Source of the DNA: Amyloporia xantha
Lineage: Eukaryota > Basidiomycota > Agaricomycetes > Polyporales > Adustoporiaceae
Assembly: GCA_036971615.1 (NCBI GenBank)
Contig: JAYKKR010000006.1
Location: 1,178,001-1,242,000 of the forward strand
Direction of reading: 5' to 3'
DNA length: 64,000 bases
Position 1 is the stretch's first letter. Every line of letters begins with the position of its first letter. Positions 33,763-43,778 of the stretch are shown in pieces. A model generated the notes under the pieces. It saw nothing but the letters and a program-made list of their open reading frames with translations. It searched no databases and was not told the DNA's origin. The position numbers were made by a program, and so were the translations under genes.

Positions 33763-34769
33763 AGGACCCCGGCGAACCCCCACAGAGCTTTGATCCCTAA
33801 AGTCCGAAAATGTGGGTCCCAGATAGTGTAGGGGGCAGAATTGTTTCGAGCCTTCTGCCAACTGCCGCCGGCAGTATGGCAATTGCCACCCTCGGCAGAA
33901 ATTGGCAGAAGAATTTCTGTGCTTTTTCGTGTTTGTTTTCGCTCCCTATGAAAGGGGAGATTGCTTGGCGCGCCCTGCGGCATTTGAAGCAGACTTCCCA
34001 AATTTGGTTATAAACGTGATATAAACTACCAAATGGAGCAGGTGTGACACAATTATTAAATCAATCGACCCCATTTGAGCGGTACGCAGTCACCTTAAGC
34101 CGGAATTGTAATGGCTTTTGACTAGGAACTACTTGAAATCTCCCGCTCAAAGTTTGTGCGCTGAAAATAGGCTCAAAAACCTGCCTGCATGGGCCTGAAT
34201 GCCTCATTTAGGCCTAGTACTGCCAGGTTTCTGCCAACGTCTGCATTTGTTCTGCCAAATGCCGCGGCAATTGCCGCTTTGGCAGAAATACGTGGCTTAA
34301 TGGCAGACATCTGCCAACCACACTAGTCCCAGACCCAAAATGTTTGATCCAAAAGTCCGAAAATGGGGGTCCATGGGCCGACAAGTCCAATCCAAAGTGG
34401 TCCGAAAATGCACCTCTGAGCGCTATGTCCGATCTCCAAAGTCCGAAAGGACCACCTGATTTGGGTCCTGTCCGGTACTGTAGTCCCCAAAAATTTCCAA
34501 TCAGGCGTGAGTACTCAGACCATGTTGCTACCAAACGCCTCTACTATCTAGGCGACGCCGCGGCATCTGCACATATTAGGCAGTCGCTCGGGCCAATATG
34601 GAGATTATGGAGACCGGTTGAATACTTGATGTAGGTCCGATCCCATTTTGGACCGAATTTGGCCTCCTTCGCGCGAGGTTTGATTTTTTTGATCCGAAAA
34701 GGGCATGTTCGCCAGGTCCGAAAATGGCTTATTCGGGATCAAAGCTCCTGGGGGGTTCGCCGGGGTCCT
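33763..34769. mobile_element. Non-autonomous hAT-like element, outer (1007 bp including insert)
   Basis: The left end reads AGGACCCCGGCGAACCCCC and the right end is its reverse complement. The inverted match extends, with a few differences, through AGCTTTGATCCC for about 36 bp. The flanks carry a perfect 8-bp duplication GGCTTGAA (33755-33762 and 34770-34777), the length expected of hAT transposition. CCGAAAATG is reiterated inside both ends in inverted orientation (33804, 34345, 34402 and, reversed, near 34722). No transposase frame is present. Removing the inner element leaves about 497 bp, so this was a MITE-sized element before the second insertion. Confidence 0.85.
33824..34325. mobile_element. 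Non-autonomous hAT-like element, inner (502 bp), inside the outer one
   Basis: The ends read TAGTGTAGGGGGCAGA and TCTGCCAACCACACTA, imperfect inverted repeats of about 16 bp. The perfect 8-bp duplication GTCCCAGA flanks them (33816-33823 and 34326-34333), so it inserted into the outer element. About nine copies of GGCAGA/TCTGCC are clustered in the two subterminal zones and none lies in the centre, as expected for transposase-binding repeats. No transposase frame. The TAGTGT terminus fits hAT ends. Confidence 0.85.
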
Positions 34770-34990
34770 GGCTTGAAAGACGCCCAGAAGAATTAAGCGC
34801 TTTGGGCATCACTGTGCTTACATGACGATACAGGCAAGCGTCTCGACTCAATATTCGACGTTAACCACATCAGCTCTGTCTGGAATATCTCAGCAAAAGC
34901 ACTCTGAGATCAATGCACGTCATCTTATGCGCGCCGTGCCTTCAAGTCAATGTTTCGAGTGGTGCCAGTGTCGGAGATTTCCAGACCGGT

Positions 34991-35215
34991 TTGCAATGGT
35001 TTGTAATGGCACTCAACGTCTAAGCGTTTTCGGCTCGATTGCAATTCATCACAATCACTGTGACGCCGTTGCAATGCCATTGCAATGCCATTGTAATGAC
35101 CGTGATGACTTTATAAGGCAATTGTAACGGAAATTCGTGCTCAAAATGAGTCACAATGTCACTCAATGTTATCACAATGTCACTCAATGTTATCGCAATA
35201 TTTCGAGATTGCAAT
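34991..35215. repeat. TTGCAAT/CAATG-rich repeat patch with a 21-bp tandem repeat
   Basis: CATTGCAATG- and ATTGTAATG-type words recur about every 10-20 bp. At 35151-35192 a 21-bp unit beginning TCACAATGTCACTCAATG occurs twice in tandem, with a partial third. No clean terminal repeats or target duplication were found, so it could be a truncated element. Confidence 0.6.
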
Positions 35216-35299
35216 TGACGCAGGAAACTTCCGACAAGCAGTTCCTATGAGACGACAATGATATTGTAAGATCACCAATTATCATTTCGCTTGTCCTTA

Positions 35300-37250
35300 A
35301 AGGTGAGATATCTGGAGTGCAATATATGCACTAAGTGAGTTTTCTCAAGCCATCGCATGCATTTGATACTCATTTACGGTTTTAGGGATGGAAAACATCG
35401 CGTAGAGTCACCATGTTTAGGCACGGCTGTCGAGTTCACGTTCAGGTAGTGGCTCGTTCTAGCGTACAATATTATGCGATCGCATACAAATTCAAGGGCT
35501 CTGGGGAAGTGTATCCTCCGCCAACAGTGTGTTGAGTGCGATGGCCTCCTCGGGGTGTCACACATGCCACGCAAACTCGGTCCGGAAAGTATCAAATTCT
35601 TGCGGTGCGTGAGCTTGCACGACAGCGCGAACTCAGCTTACTTGACGTACATATGCAGGTACGGTAAGCATGGCAAATCCACTTGTGACGCCCCTGGCTG
35701 GATTGGACGAGCGGCACGGGGATGCGACGTCGACAGCCACATATTGCATAAGTGCACAGCCTCCTCATATTATTTGATTCATGAGCTGTGCGTGTTTTGT
35801 CATGGCGTGCTAATTTAAGCGCCACATCCCTGAATTTGAACTCTCCAAAGTACCGTCCTTGTCAACGCGTCTTCTACATCGCTTGGTCCAAGCGGATGGA
35901 GCGAGCGCTTGTACGTTCACGACTGCTCATGAGATGGTCAGTTGCAGGTGTCGCTGCGTTGTAGTGGCTCTTATACATCGACAGCTTGATGGACATGAGG
36001 TGAGATGTTGATAACGTGTGTACAGGTCCATGTCCTTTCTCATTTGGATATATGAACGCAGAACAGCGGTCCTATGCTGATGCTGACGTAGTCTCAAACA
36101 TTGCAAGTTCTCCGCCGTGCCGCAGTGCACCCGGAGTCTTCGGCGTCACATGCATATACGCGGTGGTTATCGACCCATACCCCTGCGGGCCCTGCCAGAG
36201 TGGCATGTTTTCTCTGCGCGTCACTGGTGACTGAATGCGAGGTGAAGCACTCCTCTGCAATATCCAGAATGCTGACTCAGATAGGCTCTTGATCCGCTCA
36301 TCGGCCGTTAGGCTGGTACAGCGTGTTATCGTTTCTCCGACGATGACCATGACCTTTAGCGGCTTTCCAAATAGTCCCGCAGACCTTCCACTTGGCGGGT
36401 TTCGCGGGAGCCGACGAGACTGTCATGTCCTCAAGGAGCCTTGGGCCTCCGTCTGGAAAACAACTTCGTACTTCGTGTCCACGTGGCTCCCCGACATTTG
36501 TCATTCTAGACCAAACTATATTAGCGGTTTCAAGAAAGTACAGCAACCTTAAGTGAGACGACGGAAGCAACGGTGCCCTGCCGCCTGGTGACGGATGTTC
36601 TCGCAGTCGCCTGTGCCTACACAGGCAAAATGTTTTGCATGCCCAAGCGGAACCTGAAACATCCTTACCTCCCTACCCCAGGGACCGAAGGAGTCCTCTT
36701 ACCGAAGCCCGACTCTTGATCAACGTCCGTTGTCTAGTGATGTGTCTTGGCGGCGCGGTTACTGGAGATCTCATCTGATCGAGACCGATTGGTCGACATC
36801 CTGCTGCTCGTAAGAGCCATAGACGCCGATACCGGCCCCACTATGATTTGAGGTGAGCATTCTGTTCCTGCAGTAGACCATGAAATATACCTACGATTCT
36901 AATCATCTCCAAGCGACGCGCACAGGAGATGACCAGTCTCGTAATACTGCCGCTATCAAACAGTGGAATTGAAGTCATCAAGAGCAGGACCGAGGAATCC
37001 TTAGCCTGAGGTACGTCCAAGTTTGAGGTTGCCCGTATGGCATGGATTAGGGGTATGCTTCATTTCTGTGGCTGCCCGAGCCGTCCGACCGTCGTGCAGG
37101 TTTAGGGCTGAAACGTGCTCCTCGTCCTGGAGGAGCCCGGAACGTACCTCGGGCATATCCAAGAGGCTCCGTAATCATCTTGAGAAGACCGAGGCGATCC
37201 CCGCAAAGCAGATGTGGCTCACTGGACTAGGCCCATCGCCTCATACGTCT
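35300..37250. other. Gene-free spacer upstream of dehydrogenase copy 2
   Basis: Short frames on both strands with no recognisable family. No tRNA or long repeat. The last few hundred bases are presumably promoter of the dehydrogenase. Confidence 0.45.
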
Positions 37251-37255
37251 TGGAC

Positions 37256-37263
37256 TATAAAAG
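37256..37263 (+). promoter_or_regulatory. TATA box of alcohol dehydrogenase copy 2
   Basis: TATAAAAG, 85-92 bp upstream of the start codon at 37348. Confidence 0.6.
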
Positions 37264-37347
37264 CAGGTGCTGCTGTATACGATGTTAATTATCGCAAAGA
37301 CGCCAAAACATCACCTTCTGCTCAGTCTCATATCTGAATACTACGAG

Positions 37348-38675
37348 ATGCAACACCCAGCAATCTACAAAGCATACGCCTTCACCGAGAAGGGGGGAAA
37401 CCTCAAGAGAATTGAGGTCGAATGGAAGGACCCAAAGCCCGGAGAGGTTGTTGTCAAAGTCCTCGCATGTGGTATTTGCGCTAGGTGAGCCTTTCATACC
37501 ACACTGCCTCCGATATCTTGTGTCGTAATAATGAATATAATGACTTGCAGTGACCGGATCGTTCGTGAACAGTGGTTTCCGAGCATCACTTGGCCCCGTA
37601 TCCCAGGTCACGAGATTGTCGGCGACATCGCGGCTGTCGCTGAAGGCGAGAAGCTGTGGAAACTTGGTGACCGCGTCGGCGCTGGCTGGCATGGCGGACA
37701 CTGCAACACCTGCTCCTCTTGTCTTACGGGTGATTTTGTGTCCTGCTCTGTCTCGTCCGAAGCAAACGGTAAGTCCAATCGTTTTATAGCATTTATCCGA
37801 TGGCTCACTCTTTATCGGCGCGCGCAGGCATAGTGAGGGACGGCGGGTACGCTGAATATGCAACTTTGCGATCAGAAGCTCTCGCTAGTGTGCCAAGAGA
37901 TATGGATCCCGCAGAAGTAGCACCCTTGCTCTGTGCAGGTGTTACTACATTCAGTATGTGGTGATTCCCCTCCTTAGTGTGACATACAGAGCCCTTAAAT
38001 GAGTATCACTTTTAGATGCTCTCCGGCACATGCACCTTACCCAACCTAGTTTGGTGGCCATCCAGGGTATTGGGTAGGTCTTTTCCAGTGCTCCCTCCTC
38101 CATACATTTCTTCATGACCACTTCTGTTCTCAGAGGCCTTGGCCACCTTGCCATCCAGTTCGCCCGCCAAATGGGCTTCCGTACTGTTGCGCTTTCATCC
38201 TCTGCATCCAAGAAGGAACTCTCCCTCCGGATCGGTGCCCATGACTTTATATCCGGCACCGGAGAAGAGCAAGCCGCCGCACTGCAGGCTCTTGGTGGAG
38301 CACGCGCCATCATATGTACCGCTCCCGCTCCCGAGGCGATGCAGTCACTAGTCCAGGGACTCTCGGTCGACGGTCAGCTCGTCATCGTCGCGCTCATCCC
38401 AGAGATGATCAGTATTCCGATTTGTGAGTCCCTCATCGTTGTCGCGTTCTGAATATATTTGAATCCTTCCGGACGTTCTTACAGCCTCACTGATTACGAA
38501 GCGTCTGAAAGTGTCCGGGTGGCCGTATGGTACCGCCAAGGAATGCGAGGAAACGGTACAGTTTGCGAAGCAGCACGGACTTACCATGGTGGTCCAGCGA
38601 TTCCCTTTGGACAAGGCGCAGGAGGCGTATGATCACTGGCCTACGGCGAGGTTCCGCTCTGTGATCGTGCCCTAA
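37348..38675 (+). CDS. Zinc-dependent alcohol dehydrogenase (CAD-like), copy 2
   Basis: The first exon is 37348-37484 (MQHPAIYKAYAFTEKGG), the second 37551-37768, then several short exons to the stop at 38675; about 350 aa. Catalytic-zinc residues are C44 (CGICASD), H66 and E67 (PGHE). The structural zinc lobe is C97, C100, C103 and C111, which coincides with classical ADH numbering. The dinucleotide fold starts GIGGLGHLAIQFARQ. Intron sites match copy 1 where compared, and most residues are shared. It is transcribed away from FAD oxidase 2, the opposite orientation to copy 1 relative to its neighbours. Expected to interconvert an aldehyde and an alcohol with NAD(P)H; substrate unknown. Confidence 0.88.
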
Positions 38676-39550
38676 AGGCGCGCTGTGACAGACGGTCATA
38701 ATAAGGGGAGAACGATTACCACACCTCTTCTGGTTATTTGACAACCTCGGCCAGTTATGGTTTGATTATTTCGGCACTACTCGTAGGGAAATCAAATCTG
38801 TTAGCCGGTTCGCGTCGGATACGACATGAGATTCGTGCGGACTGCATGCCTTCGCAACAGCTAGGCTGCCGCCGAAACCAAATGAGCGAAGGCGGTGTGT
38901 GTCGCCGGCGCCCAGATCCTGATATCGATGCTTGCTACGCACTTTTCGCATACTCACAGTCAGGTACTAACATTAGCCCTCTTTGACCTGGATCAAAGAT
39001 CCGAGGGGGCTCACTATAGTCTTATAATATTCCTTAGGTTGTGTTCTTCATTCATTTCAGCAATCATCTAGCGGAGTAAAATGAATAGGCCCCGAGTGTG
39101 GGCTTAATATACAAGCCGATTATTCTATTCCCCATCTGAGCAAGCCAGTTGAAGGTGTGTCTTATCTCCACTTCACCGCCAGAAGACTCACATAAATAAA
39201 GCTCCAGTACACTGGCAGAGAGACCGACAGCAGGCGCTTCTACCGTGATCCGAGGATAATCGCGCGCAGAACCCTCCATTGAGGACGTGTTCTCTCGCAG
39301 TGTACAGAATGTATAGGGGTCGACAAGGTGAGAATCGAGCTGGGGCCGTATAATCTATCCTCCAAGCAGTGCTGACAATTCCATGCCAAGATGTGAAGCC
39401 CCTATAATCTGCTGGAGGAGGGAGGACACGCATCTCCTGCCTCGCTGGAAGAAAAACACGCGCACCGCATGCGGCTCGGTCGTATTTCCGCCTTGGCATA
39501 TCCTTCGAGACCCTGCGTACATCCTGCAGGTCTTCATCTCCCCAATCTCA

Positions 39551-41142
39551 ATGTCCACGCCACGACACACGTCGCCAACACCCCCTGGCATGCGGACGGA
39601 CCTGCCCGCCTTCCCCCACGAGTCTCTCGATTTCTGCAACGCGTTCTGGGGCCTCGACGACGCAGGCGTTCCTGTGCTGTTCGCGCGCATGCGTAGCGCG
39701 ATGCGGACCTCGCAGCAGCTGCAAAAGTTCTGGAAGAAGAGGTCTGTCCGCGCTCCTCCCGCTTCGTACCTCACGCAGTCTGCCGACGTCGGCGTCTTCC
39801 ATTTTGCAGAGCCCTTCTCGAGGAGCAGTATGCAGCAGGGCTAGCCAGCCTCGCGATGATGGCGCTCGGGGGCGATGAGACAGGGTGCGTCACGCCGCCT
39901 CGGCAGCTCGCCAACGAAAACTGACGGATCCGGGATCCCCACACAGCGAGATGTACGCGTCCCTCGCCGCACTCCGCCTCGAGACCCAGCAGCAGGCATC
40001 CTCCCACGCCCGCCTCGCACACACCCTCCACCTCACCCTCTCCCGCACCTCCTCGCGCCTCCTCCAGCAGCGCGCGCACGCGCAGCGCCAAGCCACGCTT
40101 GCCAAGGCCTTCGACGCGAAATGTGCGCAGGAGGCGGCGGTGCACCGCGCACGGGCGCGCTATGCGGCAGGGTGCATGCAGGCGAACCTGTGCGCCGCGC
40201 AGAGCCAGCTCGTGCAGGGCCGGCACCTGGGGAGGGCCGAGCGACGGCTCGCACGTGCGCAGGAGGCAGCGGAGCGGGGCGAGCGCGCGTTTGCGCGTGC
40301 GGCGGCGGAGCTGGAGGGCGTGGCGGGGCGGTGGGTCCGAGCGTGGCGGGCGTTCTGCGATGGGTGCCAGGAGGCGGAGGAAGAAAGGGTGGGGGAGGTC
40401 GTGAAGGGGGTGGGGGCATACGTGGACGCTGTCAAGGCGGCCGGCAGGGCGGACGAAGAGGTGCGAGTCCTCCGCGTCGGGGCGGGATGTCGGTCCCGTT
40501 TACCCTTTCCCTTTCCTGGTGTGGCTGACGTGCGTCTGGTAGTCCGCGGAGAGAATCCGCCTCGTGCTCGCCCGGGTGCACCCTGAGAGGGAGACGGAGA
40601 CGTTCGTGCGCGCGCACGGGACGGGCAGCACCATCCCGGACCCCGCGCCTTTCGTCAACTTTGCGGACCCTGATGCGATGCACTGCGCGCAGCTCCAGCG
40701 CACACACACCGCCCACTTCGTCCGCCGCCGCCACGCCCGCGAGCGCCGAATCGCGCCAGAGTGGGACCCGCCGGCAGCGCACTGGCACGCGCTCGAGCAA
40801 GCCGACGTCCGAGTTGATGCAGACATCGCTGCCAATGCCAAGGCTTTGCGCGAATCAGCCCCCACCGACTCGGATCGACAAGCGTGGCTCGGCACTATTG
40901 ATGACCACGACGCTAGCAAAACAGGCCACAGCGCGGTCAGCAGCTACACGCACTCAGCAAGCACAGACAGCACCACGGCGTTCGCACCCCTTGAGCGTGA
41001 CTTCGAGCTCAGCCCCCCGCCCGAGTCGGAGCCTGCATCCGAGGCGTCAGCTTTCGCGCTGCTCGCCGTGTTCGAGGACTGGGACTTCGTCCTCAGTCCG
41101 ATCTTCGACGAGCCCGGGAGGACAGCGCGGTCACTGGCATGA
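39551..41142 (+). CDS. F-BAR (FCH) domain protein
   Basis: Four exons (39551-39741, 39810-39884, 39947-40460, 40543-41142) give 459 aa in frame. Residues about 20-110 match the FCH start of F-BAR domains: FCNAFWGLDDAGVPVLFARMRSAMRTSQQLQKFWKKRALLEEQYAAGLASLA. A long Ala/Arg/Glu-rich coiled coil follows to about residue 260. F-BAR dimers bind curved membranes at sites of endocytosis or septum formation. No SH3 or RhoGAP domain is visible downstream. Instead a low-complexity Ser/Pro tail with Asp/Glu and aromatic residues ends the protein, so it is not a plain Cdc15, Bzz1 or Rgd1 orthologue. The third exon is very GC-rich. An upstream in-frame ATG (39383) exists but adds an unconvincing sequence. 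Confidence 0.75.
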
Positions 41143-42230
41143 TGCCCGCCTGCCTTCTCCCACGCGGGCCTTGGAGCTTGGGCGGGCTCGCGTGCGCTCG
41201 CAGCGTTCAGAGTCGGGGGCGGGATGAGGACGCGCTGCGCGATGGGCGGGATGGCGGTGACAGCAGCGGGGGAGGGGGAGGGGCTCCAGATGACCGTGAC
41301 CTGTTCACATGCCTGTCCCCGCTGTTATTGTGCCACAGGCATGCTAGCGCTGTGGATGTGTGTATGCATCCCATGCGAGCTGGAGCCCTGAAGATGAATG
41401 GCTAGGACTCCATCAGCTCTTGAGCTTGTCGGACTCTCTGCATGTAGCATGTGGGTGTTAGGAGGGGGTCTCCCTACCGCACCACTGTTTAAAATTCTAC
41501 ATAAGGCGTACAGTCTGTTAGAGTCTTGTTACCGTCCTCCCCTCCATCGTAAGGTAACAATTCAGAGTCTGCGTCTGGGAGACAAGTCGGTGTCAGGGAC
41601 TTGTGCGAGATGCACTTCACCTTCTGAGATTTTCATAGTGAGGCATCCACTGCCCAAAGTCGGCTGCCACCTTGATGTTTACTAGGTAACGTGAGAGGCC
41701 GCAACTTGAACGTTATGCACAAGGAAGGATTGCGAAAGTCGTAACCATTCCTTTTTTTTCTCCTGCGCTCACATCAGGCCTCGTGTACATGTTCCATGAA
41801 ATGAAAATAAAGTGAGCTAAAATGGTCTGACGGGTCTGATCATGACATGCAGAGTTCCAGACTAAGATATGTACGGGCCGGCCCTGCACCACTGGAATGA
41901 TGCTTCATTTCGATGCTGGGCCTCCAGTTTTGACTGCAGTTCAGGTTTTTGGGGTAGACACACCATCTAGTGGCATATGTACAAACCCTTCCAGTGGATG
42001 GAAAACGGTGGGTATCTGCATTGCATATATCTTGTTGGTGGCAATACGAACACCTTCAACCCCGCCTCCACCGTGCGAATAAAATGAGCTCCTCAATTCT
42101 TAGATCAGGTTTAGAATCTCTGGACGGCTGCAGAAAATACCTTAGGTAAAATGAGAAACAAAGAAAAGAATTGAGTACGGCTAATGCGTCATTGCGAATG
42201 GCCGACCAAAAGCAGACATAATTGCACATG
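41143..42230. other. Spacer between the F-BAR gene and tRNA-Asp
   Basis: A GC-rich 3' flank of the F-BAR gene grades into AT-richer DNA. No gene, repeat or RNA recognised. Confidence 0.45.
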
Positions 42231-42232
42231 CA

Positions 42233-42331
42233 CTCCCTGGCGGGGAGTCGAACCCCGCTTTCGCGCGCACTGCAGAATCATTGAGCACCAGTAATGACAA
42301 GCGCGTGTACTAACCGATATACTACCAGGGA
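42233..42331 (-). tRNA. tRNA-Asp (GTC) with intron
   Basis: On the minus strand the cloverleaf starts TCCCTGG and ends CCAGGGA plus discriminator G. The T arm is CGGGG-TTCGACT-CCCCG. The anticodon stem pairs CGCGC with GCGCG around a loop TTGTCA...C, giving anticodon GTC. The 27-base insert lies directly after position 37, the canonical tRNA intron site, leaving 72 bases. Box A and box B promoter segments are internal. Confidence 0.9.
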
Positions 42332-42413
42332 TGGGTTCAGTAAGCTCCAGGAATCATAATAACTCGAAGCTTGTATGCTTTCTACGTGCACGGCGCGCGA
42401 TGAATGTTTGTGG

Positions 42414-42951
42414 TAAGGCTCCAACCATTTCATCTATTTACCGTTTATAAATGGTTATAACTGTATACTGTTTATGTTTAACTACCGCTACCCCGGTAAA
42501 TGGTAAATAAACAGTATGTAAACAGTAAACAGATGTGACACATTTTTTCTAGGAGATGTTAAATATCATGCATCCAACAAGGCCAGAACAGGTCTGATAT
42601 CCAGAAGTCACATGTAACTGGCTTCACTTGATAGATAATCACTTTTATTGGGAGATATTTGCACAGTTATTTGAAAGAAGGAAGGAAATACTCTCAGTTT
42701 GATGAAAAATCATGACTAATTTCTTTTTGTACCATCTTTGTGTTGATGATATTCATCACAGGCACAGACTGTGGCACTGAGTGTTGGTTGTATAAAGGGT
42801 TATTGAAGATTTTGAGGACATACTGCTTTCTTTTTCTTATATGTATATGTACCATTTATACCATTTATTTACTGTTTATTTACTATCTATATACTATTTA
42901 CTGTTTAAATACTGATTTTCTGTAAACATAAACTAAATAGTTGGAGCCTTA
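42414..42951. mobile_element. Non-autonomous hAT-like element (538 bp) upstream of tRNA-Asp
   Basis: Termini TAAGGCTCCAACCATTT and AAATAGTTGGAGCCTTA are inverted repeats of 17 bp with one mismatch. A perfect 8-bp duplication GTTTGTGG flanks them (42406-42413 and 42952-42959). Both subterminal zones are AT-rich and reiterate words like TATTTAC, GTTTAT and ACAGTAAA. No transposase frame. Different termini show that it is a third, unrelated hAT family in this window. Confidence 0.88.
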
Positions 42952-43485
42952 GTTTGTGGCCTCGCGCGTGGTCTCCAGCTTGCGGACGACATCTGAGTTG
43001 AGTACAGAAATTGCTGCTGATAATGAGCGCACGGAGTGAGGATAGCTCCGCAGCGAGGCTGGCGGGCAACGTTGGCCGACGGCAATAAAGGGGTTGCAGG
43101 ATGGACGCCAATGCACAGTGCACACGACCTACCCTGGAAAATGCGCAGGTATGCATAAACATCAACGCAGGCGGCTGCGCAGCTGGCTGCCGGCTCCGCT
43201 CTCGTTTTAGCGTTCCAGTGGAAGACGCGACGACGCGAAAACGCGGGTCGCGCGAGGGCATTGCCAGTGGGTCGTGCGGAGACGCGCAGTCGCTATGAAT
43301 AGCGGGCGCTGGCGAAAATAGCCGGGGGTGTGCTTTATATAGCGGTGCCGAGTGCCGTGCGCGATGGGCGACGGCAGGCAGCTAAGTATAGAGCGGCGAG
43401 AGAGGAGACTCTGCGACGGTCGACGGCGGAGCGAGGGCGAGGCGAACGACGATGGCTGAGGCACGAGGGCGACAGGAACGGCGGA

Positions 43486-43510
43486 CGCGAAGGCGAAGGC
43501 GAAGGCGATC
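43486..43510 (+). repeat. Short (GGCGAA)n-type repeat
   Basis: Four approximate GCGAAG units in the GC-rich sequence upstream of the GH16 gene, probably in its promoter region. Confidence 0.5.
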
Positions 43511-43778
43511 GCAGGCACCGACGGGCGGCGGGCACAATTGACCGGCCGGCGGGGGAGGGATGCCGGCGTGGGACCCGATATAGCAGGACAGCTGCCATAT
43601 GGGGACGGGGACACGGTTGCCACGGGGCCGGGCACCGCCTCGTTCGCCGGAGCTTCTGGTTCGTGTGCGGTTCTTATTCTTATACTCTCCCACTGCGAAT
43701 TTAAGGCCTGCTGCCCCTGTGTCTCCCGTTCTGCTGTCCCGCTCGTTGTCGCACTCACTCCTTTGTCCCATACCCGCC

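Noticed and set aside
39875..40528. Long overlapping frames on both strands in the GC-rich F-BAR exon
   Set aside because: They are shadows caused by high GC content. Only one frame carries the FCH/coiled-coil pattern and continues across the introns.
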